Source: Cupriavidus basilensis (GTDB lineage Bacteria > Pseudomonadota > Gammaproteobacteria > Burkholderiales > Burkholderiaceae). From it: a stretch of DNA of 64,000 bases. The first letter of the stretch is position 1. Every line of letters begins with the position of its first letter. Where the stretch lies: contig NZ_CP010537.1 in assembly GCF_000832305.1 (NCBI RefSeq), positions 3,100,001 through 3,164,000 of the forward strand, in the 5' to 3' direction. The translations under genes and the position numbers were made by a program. The notes beneath the pieces are model-generated. The model did not search any database and had not been told where the DNA came from. It saw nothing but the letters and a program-made list of their open reading frames with translations. Shown in pieces: positions 60,524 to 64,000 of this stretch.

Positions 60524-61513
60524 TCACTCGATAACGGCACCGCAGAGCGCCGTTGCCCCTGCCTGCCCGACCCTGGGCAACCCCTCTTCCATGCGCCGCG
60601 CATACTCCTGGTAGATGGCGGCAATCCCTTCATCAAGGCCGATCGCAGGCCGCCAGCCGATCTGCCCCAGTTTCGAAACATCAAGCAGCTTGCAAGGCGT
60701 GCCGTCCGGCTTGGAGGTATCGAACACGAGTTCGCCCTCGAAGCCGGCAATGCGGCAGATCCGCTGCGCCAGCTCGCGGATCGACAGGTCCCGGCCCGTG
60801 CCGACGTTGAATACGCCATGCGGCACCTCGCGCTCCAGCAGGAACAGCGTGGCCGACGCGAGGTCATCCACATGCAGGAACTCGCGGCGCGGCTTGCCGG
60901 TGCCCCAGATGGTCACGCTTGGGGCGCCTTGCCGGGTTGCCGTGCAGGCCTTGCTGATCAGCGCCGGCAGCACGTGGCTGGTGGCGAGGTCGTAGTTGTC
61001 GTTGGGGCCGTACAGGTTGGTCGGCATCACCGAGAGATAGCGGGTGCCGAACTGCCGGTTGTAGGCCTCGCAGAGTTTCAGCCCGGCGATCTTGGCGATC
61101 GCGTAGGCCTCGTTGGTGGGCTCCAGCGCGCCCGTCAGCAGGTACTCCTCGCGGATGGGCTGCGCGCAGTCGCGTGGATAGATGCAGGACGAGCCAAAGA
61201 ACACCAGCCGCCCCACGCCCGCCTGGTACGCGGCGTGGATCACGTTGGTCTCGATGACCAGGTTCTCGTACAGGAAGCTGGCCGGGCGCGTGGCATTGGC
61301 AAGGATGCCGCCGACGCGCGCCGCGGCCAGCAGCACCACCTCGATGCCCTCGTCGGCAAAAAAGCGGTGCACCGCGCCCTGGTCCGTCAGGTCCAGCTCG
61401 GCGCGGTCCCGCGTCACCAGGTTGCGGTAGCCATCGGCCCGCAGCCGCCGCACCAGCGCGGAGCCCACCATGCCGTTGTGGCCTGCGATAAAGAAGACTG
61501 TGTTCTTGTCCAT
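60524..61513 (-). CDS. fcl: GDP-L-fucose synthase
   Basis: 329 residues, short-chain dehydrogenase fold. NADP motif FFIAGHNGMVGSALVRRL, catalytic Ser region SSCIYPRDC and the Y-x3-K pair in YAIAKIAG, followed by NLYGPNDNYD. It epimerises and reduces GDP-4-keto-6-deoxy-mannose to GDP-L-fucose. Five bases separate it from gmd, which supplies its substrate. Together they show that the polysaccharide contains fucose or a derivative. Confidence 0.95.
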   Translation of the reverse strand: MDKNTVFFIAGHNGMVGSALVRRLRADGYRNLVTRDRAELDLTDQGAVHRFFADEGIEVVLLAAARVGGILANATRPASFLYENLVIETNVIHAAYQAGVGRLVFFGSSCIYPRDCAQPIREEYLLTGALEPTNEAYAIAKIAGLKLCEAYNRQFGTRYLSVMPTNLYGPNDNYDLATSHVLPALISKACTATRQGAPSVTIWGTGKPRREFLHVDDLASATLFLLEREVPHGVFNVGTGRDLSIRELAQRICRIAGFEGELVFDTSKPDGTPCKLLDVSKLGQIGWRPAIGLDEGIAAIYQEYARRMEEGLPRVGQAGATALCGAVIE

Positions 61514-61518
61514 GGTGC

Positions 61519-62637
61519 TTACTCGTGGTGTTCCAGCGCCTGGAAGCCGGCCAGCGTCACCAGCGCATCGCGCCGGGCGATCTGGAAGTCGGCGCGGACC
61601 ATCTCCTTGACCAGCCTGGAGAACGGCGTTCGCGGCGCCCAGCCCAGCTTGGCGTGGGCCTTGGACGGGTCGCCCAGCAAGGTCTCCACCTCGGTGGGCC
61701 GGAAGTACGCCGGATCCACGCGCACGATCACCTTGCCCGGGGTGAGCTTGGTTTCCTTGCCCTTGACCGACTCCACGATCCCGACCTCATCCACGCCGCT
61801 ACCCTCGAATCGCACGGTGACACCGAGCTCGGCAGCGGCGCACTGGACGAACTCGCGCACGCTGTACTGCTCGCCGCTGGCGATCACGAAGTCTTCCGGC
61901 TGGTCCTGCTGCAGCATCAGCCATTGCATCTCCACGTAGTCGCGTGCATGGCCCCAGTCACGCAGCGCGGACAGGTTGCCCAGGTAGAACTCGTCCTGCA
62001 GCCCGACCGCGATGCGCGAGATCGCCCGCGTGATCTTGCGGGTGACGAAGGTCTCGCCGCGCACCGGAGACTCATGATTGAAGAGGATGCCGTTGCAGGC
62101 GTACATGCCGTAGGCCTCGCGGTAGTTGACCGTGATCCAGTAGGCATAGAGCTTGGCCACCGCGTATGGGCTGCGCGGATAGAACGGCGTGGTCTCCTTC
62201 TGCGGGATCTCCTGCACCAGCCCGTACAGCTCGGAGGTGGAAGCCTGGTAGAAGCGCGTCTTTTTCTGCAGCCCGAGGATACGGATCGCCTCCAGGATGC
62301 GCAGCGTGCCAAGGCCGTCGGCATTGGCCGTGTACTCGGGCTCCTCGAACGAGACGGCCACATGGCTCTGGGCCGCCAGGTTGTAGATCTCGTCGGGCAT
62401 CACCTGCTGGATGACGCGCAGCATGCTGGTGGCGTCCGTCAGGTCACCGTGGTGCAAGAAGAAGTGCCGGTCGGGATCGTGCCGCTCGCGGTAAAGGTGA
62501 TCGATGCGGTCCGTATTGAACAGGGAGGTGCGGCGCTTGATGCCGTGCACGTCGTATCCCTTTTCGAGCAGCAACTCAGCCAGATAGGAACCGTCCTGCC
62601 CGGTAACACCAGTGATCAGAGCAACCTTGCGCGTCAT
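61519..62637 (-). CDS. gmd: GDP-mannose 4,6-dehydratase
   Basis: 372 residues, extended short-chain dehydrogenase. NADP motif [20 protein letters not shown], catalytic STSELYG..., E in QEIPQKE and Y-x3-K in [10 protein letters not shown]. It forms GDP-4-keto-6-deoxy-D-mannose from GDP-D-mannose, the first dedicated step to GDP-L-fucose. Length is standard. It lies 65 bases after the preceding kinase gene, in the same direction, and 5 bases before fcl, so the three are probably one transcript. Confidence 0.95.
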   Translation of the reverse strand: MTRKVALITGVTGQDGSYLAELLLEKGYDVHGIKRRTSLFNTDRIDHLYRERHDPDRHFFLHHGDLTDATSMLRVIQQVMPDEIYNLAAQSHVAVSFEEPEYTANADGLGTLRILEAIRILGLQKKTRFYQASTSELYGLVQEIPQKETTPFYPRSPYAVAKLYAYWITVNYREAYGMYACNGILFNHESPVRGETFVTRKITRAISRIAVGLQDEFYLGNLSALRDWGHARDYVEMQWLMLQQDQPEDFVIASGEQYSVREFVQCAAAELGVTVRFEGSGVDEVGIVESVKGKETKLTPGKVIVRVDPAYFRPTEVETLLGDPSKAHAKLGWAPRTPFSRLVKEMVRADFQIARRDALVTLAGFQALEHHE

Positions 62638-62702
62638 TGTCGTTCTCCCGCCTTGCGTTGGTAATGCTTGGTATGGATGTCGAGCGAGCGGCCCCCGCGG
62701 CC

Positions 62703-64000
62703 TTACTTCACCCGTCCTTCGTAGCCGTAGTACTCGGTGTAGCCGGTGCGCAGCAGCAGTGGCGGCTTGGGGACGTCGGTCAGCAGCACGCCATGCAGCG
62801 TCACGCCGCCGCTGGTCAGGCGCCGCGCGGTCTCGGTGACCTCGGCCGCGGAATGCCGGCCGTGGCGCACCACCAGCAAGGTGGTGCCCGCGTGCCGCCC
62901 GAGCAGCGTGGCATCCGTGACCGCAAGCACGGGCGGCGTGTCGATGATGACCATGTCGTAGCGTTGCTTGAACAGGTCCAGCGTGGCGTGGAAGCGATCG
63001 CTCATCAGCAGCTCCGCCGGATCGGGCGGCAAGCTGCCGCGGGTCAGCACATCCAGGCCCGGCAGCACCTCGCGGATCACCACGGAGTCGATGTCCGTGC
63101 CCATCAGCGTGTCCGAGAGTCCCGGCACCTGCGACAGCCCGAAATGCACGTGAACCTCGCCGCGCCGCATGTCGCCATCGATCAGCAGCACGCGCTTGCG
63201 CCCGGACGCCACCAGCGCGGCCAGGTTCACGGACAGGAACGACTTGCCGGCATCCTGGCGCGATCCGGTCAGCATCACGACGTTGTCGCGGGCGGTGTGC
63301 AGCGCGTACTGCAGCGTGGTGCGCAAAGCGCGCACGCCTTCCACCGCGATGTCGTCCGGCGCGCGTGCCGCCAGCACGCCCAGCCCGCTGCTGCCGGAGG
63401 CGCGCAGCTCGCGCTGCAGGCGCAGCTGCGTCTGGCTGCGCGGCACCACCGCGCAGACCGGCACGCCCAGCATCCGCTCGATCTCTTCCGGATGCTCCAC
63501 GCCGCCATACAGGGCCTTGCGCAGGAAGGCCAGCAAAGCCCCCAGCACCAGGCCGACGCCGCCGCTGATCAGCACCAGCATGGCGCGTTGCGGGCGGATC
63601 GGATCGTCCGCGGGTTCGGCGAAGTCCACCACGCGCACGTTGCCGACCTGGCCCGCCTTGATGATGCGCAGTTGCTGCGCGTTGTTGAGCAGGTTGGTAT
63701 AGAGCTCGGTATCCACGCGCACGTCGCGCTCCAGACGCAGTGCGGTCTGCTCGGTATCCGGCAACACGGAGACGCTGCGGCGCAGCGTGCTCTGCTGCGC
63801 GCTCAGCGTTTCGATCTGCGCCATCAGCGCCACCACGGCCGGGTTGGCGTCGGTGTAGCGCGTGCGGATCTCGGCCAGCCGCGTCTGCAAGCGGGCCAGG
63901 CTGGTCTTGTTTTCCACAATCTGCTGCAGCAGCAGCCGGCTTTCCTCGCCGAGGTTGACGGTGCCCTGCCGATTGCGAAACGAGTTGTAGCGCTCCTCGG
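62703..64000 (-). CDS. EPS tyrosine autokinase with Tyr-rich tail (5' end beyond window)
   Basis: The 3' part of a Wzc/EpsB-type BY-kinase gene; the frame continues to the right window edge ([20 protein letters not shown]), so at least 432 residues are visible. Seen: coiled-coil/Wzz end ([20 protein letters not shown]), a membrane helix about [20 protein letters not shown], Walker [14 protein letters not shown]' [27 protein letters not shown], and a tail with four Tyr ([15 protein letters not shown]). The tail is the usual autophosphorylation cluster. It is one of two BY-kinases flanking this EPS cluster. Confidence 0.9.
   Translation of the reverse strand, partial: EERYNSFRNRQGTVNLGEESRLLLQQIVENKTSLARLQTRLAEIRTRYTDANPAVVALMAQIETLSAQQSTLRRSVSVLPDTEQTALRLERDVRVDTELYTNLLNNAQQLRIIKAGQVGNVRVVDFAEPADDPIRPQRAMLVLISGGVGLVLGALLAFLRKALYGGVEHPEEIERMLGVPVCAVVPRSQTQLRLQRELRASGSSGLGVLAARAPDDIAVEGVRALRTTLQYALHTARDNVVMLTGSRQDAGKSFLSVNLAALVASGRKRVLLIDGDMRRGEVHVHFGLSQVPGLSDTLMGTDIDSVVIREVLPGLDVLTRGSLPPDPAELLMSDRFHATLDLFKQRYDMVIIDTPPVLAVTDATLLGRHAGTTLLVVRHGRHSAAEVTETARRLTSGGVTLHGVLLTDVPKPPLLLRTGYTEYYGYEGRVK

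Overview
The window is high-GC proteobacterial DNA with the gene style of Burkholderiaceae, most like Cupriavidus. The evidence is gene content: homodimeric pyruvate dehydrogenase E1, an AcoD-type aldehyde dehydrogenase next to a DUF779 gene, a fused indolepyruvate:ferredoxin oxidoreductase, BvgS-like signalling and a gmd/fcl exopolysaccharide locus. Genus and replicon are inference; no rRNA, tRNA or CRISPR array was recognised.

Layout. 0-8.2 kb: tail of an OsmC-like gene, a secreted Gln/Pro-rich protein, a ferredoxin, aceE and mmsA on the minus strand. They diverge from a LysR gene across a perfect operator-like palindrome; a 5'-nucleotidase and a YnfA-like membrane protein follow. 8.3-19.2 kb: the giant indolepyruvate oxidoreductase with a divergent LysR gene, then an alcohol/aldehyde oxidation module (acoD-like, adhP-like, DUF779, convergent AcoR-like sigma-54 activator). 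In front of acoD there is a well-formed sigma-54 promoter and three activator-site candidates 20 bp apart. A VOC-fold protein and a small hydrophilic protein close the segment. 19.4-28.7 kb: membrane-anchored hydrolase, class A penicillin-binding protein, anion permease, then an amino-acid/polyamine-type ABC operon ending in an amine oxidase, controlled by a divergent IclR gene. 28.7-31.1 kb: a decayed islet with a tyrosine-recombinase fragment, one intact small membrane protein and a histidine-kinase relic. 31.1-39.3 kb: ArsN2-like acetyltransferase, folE, a BLUF photoreceptor, a 2-keto-4-pentenoate hydratase family gene, a damaged IS200/IS605 element, a membrane protein, YciI, a palindrome with two perfect DnaA boxes, a dihydrolipoamide-dehydrogenase-like flavoprotein and a peroxiredoxin-glutaredoxin fusion. 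39.7-46 kb: an EvgS/BvgS-like hybrid kinase, a separate HPt protein, a BvgA-like regulator and an RcsB-like regulator. 46-64 kb: a LysR gene, then a minus-strand exopolysaccharide locus running from a truncated tyrosine kinase at the right edge through gmd, fcl, three glycosyltransferases, an acyltransferase, a polymerase/ligase, a GMC oxidoreductase, a Wza-like exporter and a Crp-family regulator to a second tyrosine autokinase.

How it fits together. The right 25 kb looks like a phosphorelay beside a fucose-containing polysaccharide locus; a regulatory link is inferred from adjacency only. The left part is carbon and amino-acid catabolism in small modules, each with a local regulator. The most unusual items are the TnpB with a Gly at the RuvC-II Glu position beside an internally deleted TnpA, the DnaA-box palindrome, the tandem activator sites before acoD, the light-sensor gene between folE and a hydratase gene, and two BY-kinases of which only one has a tyrosine-rich tail.
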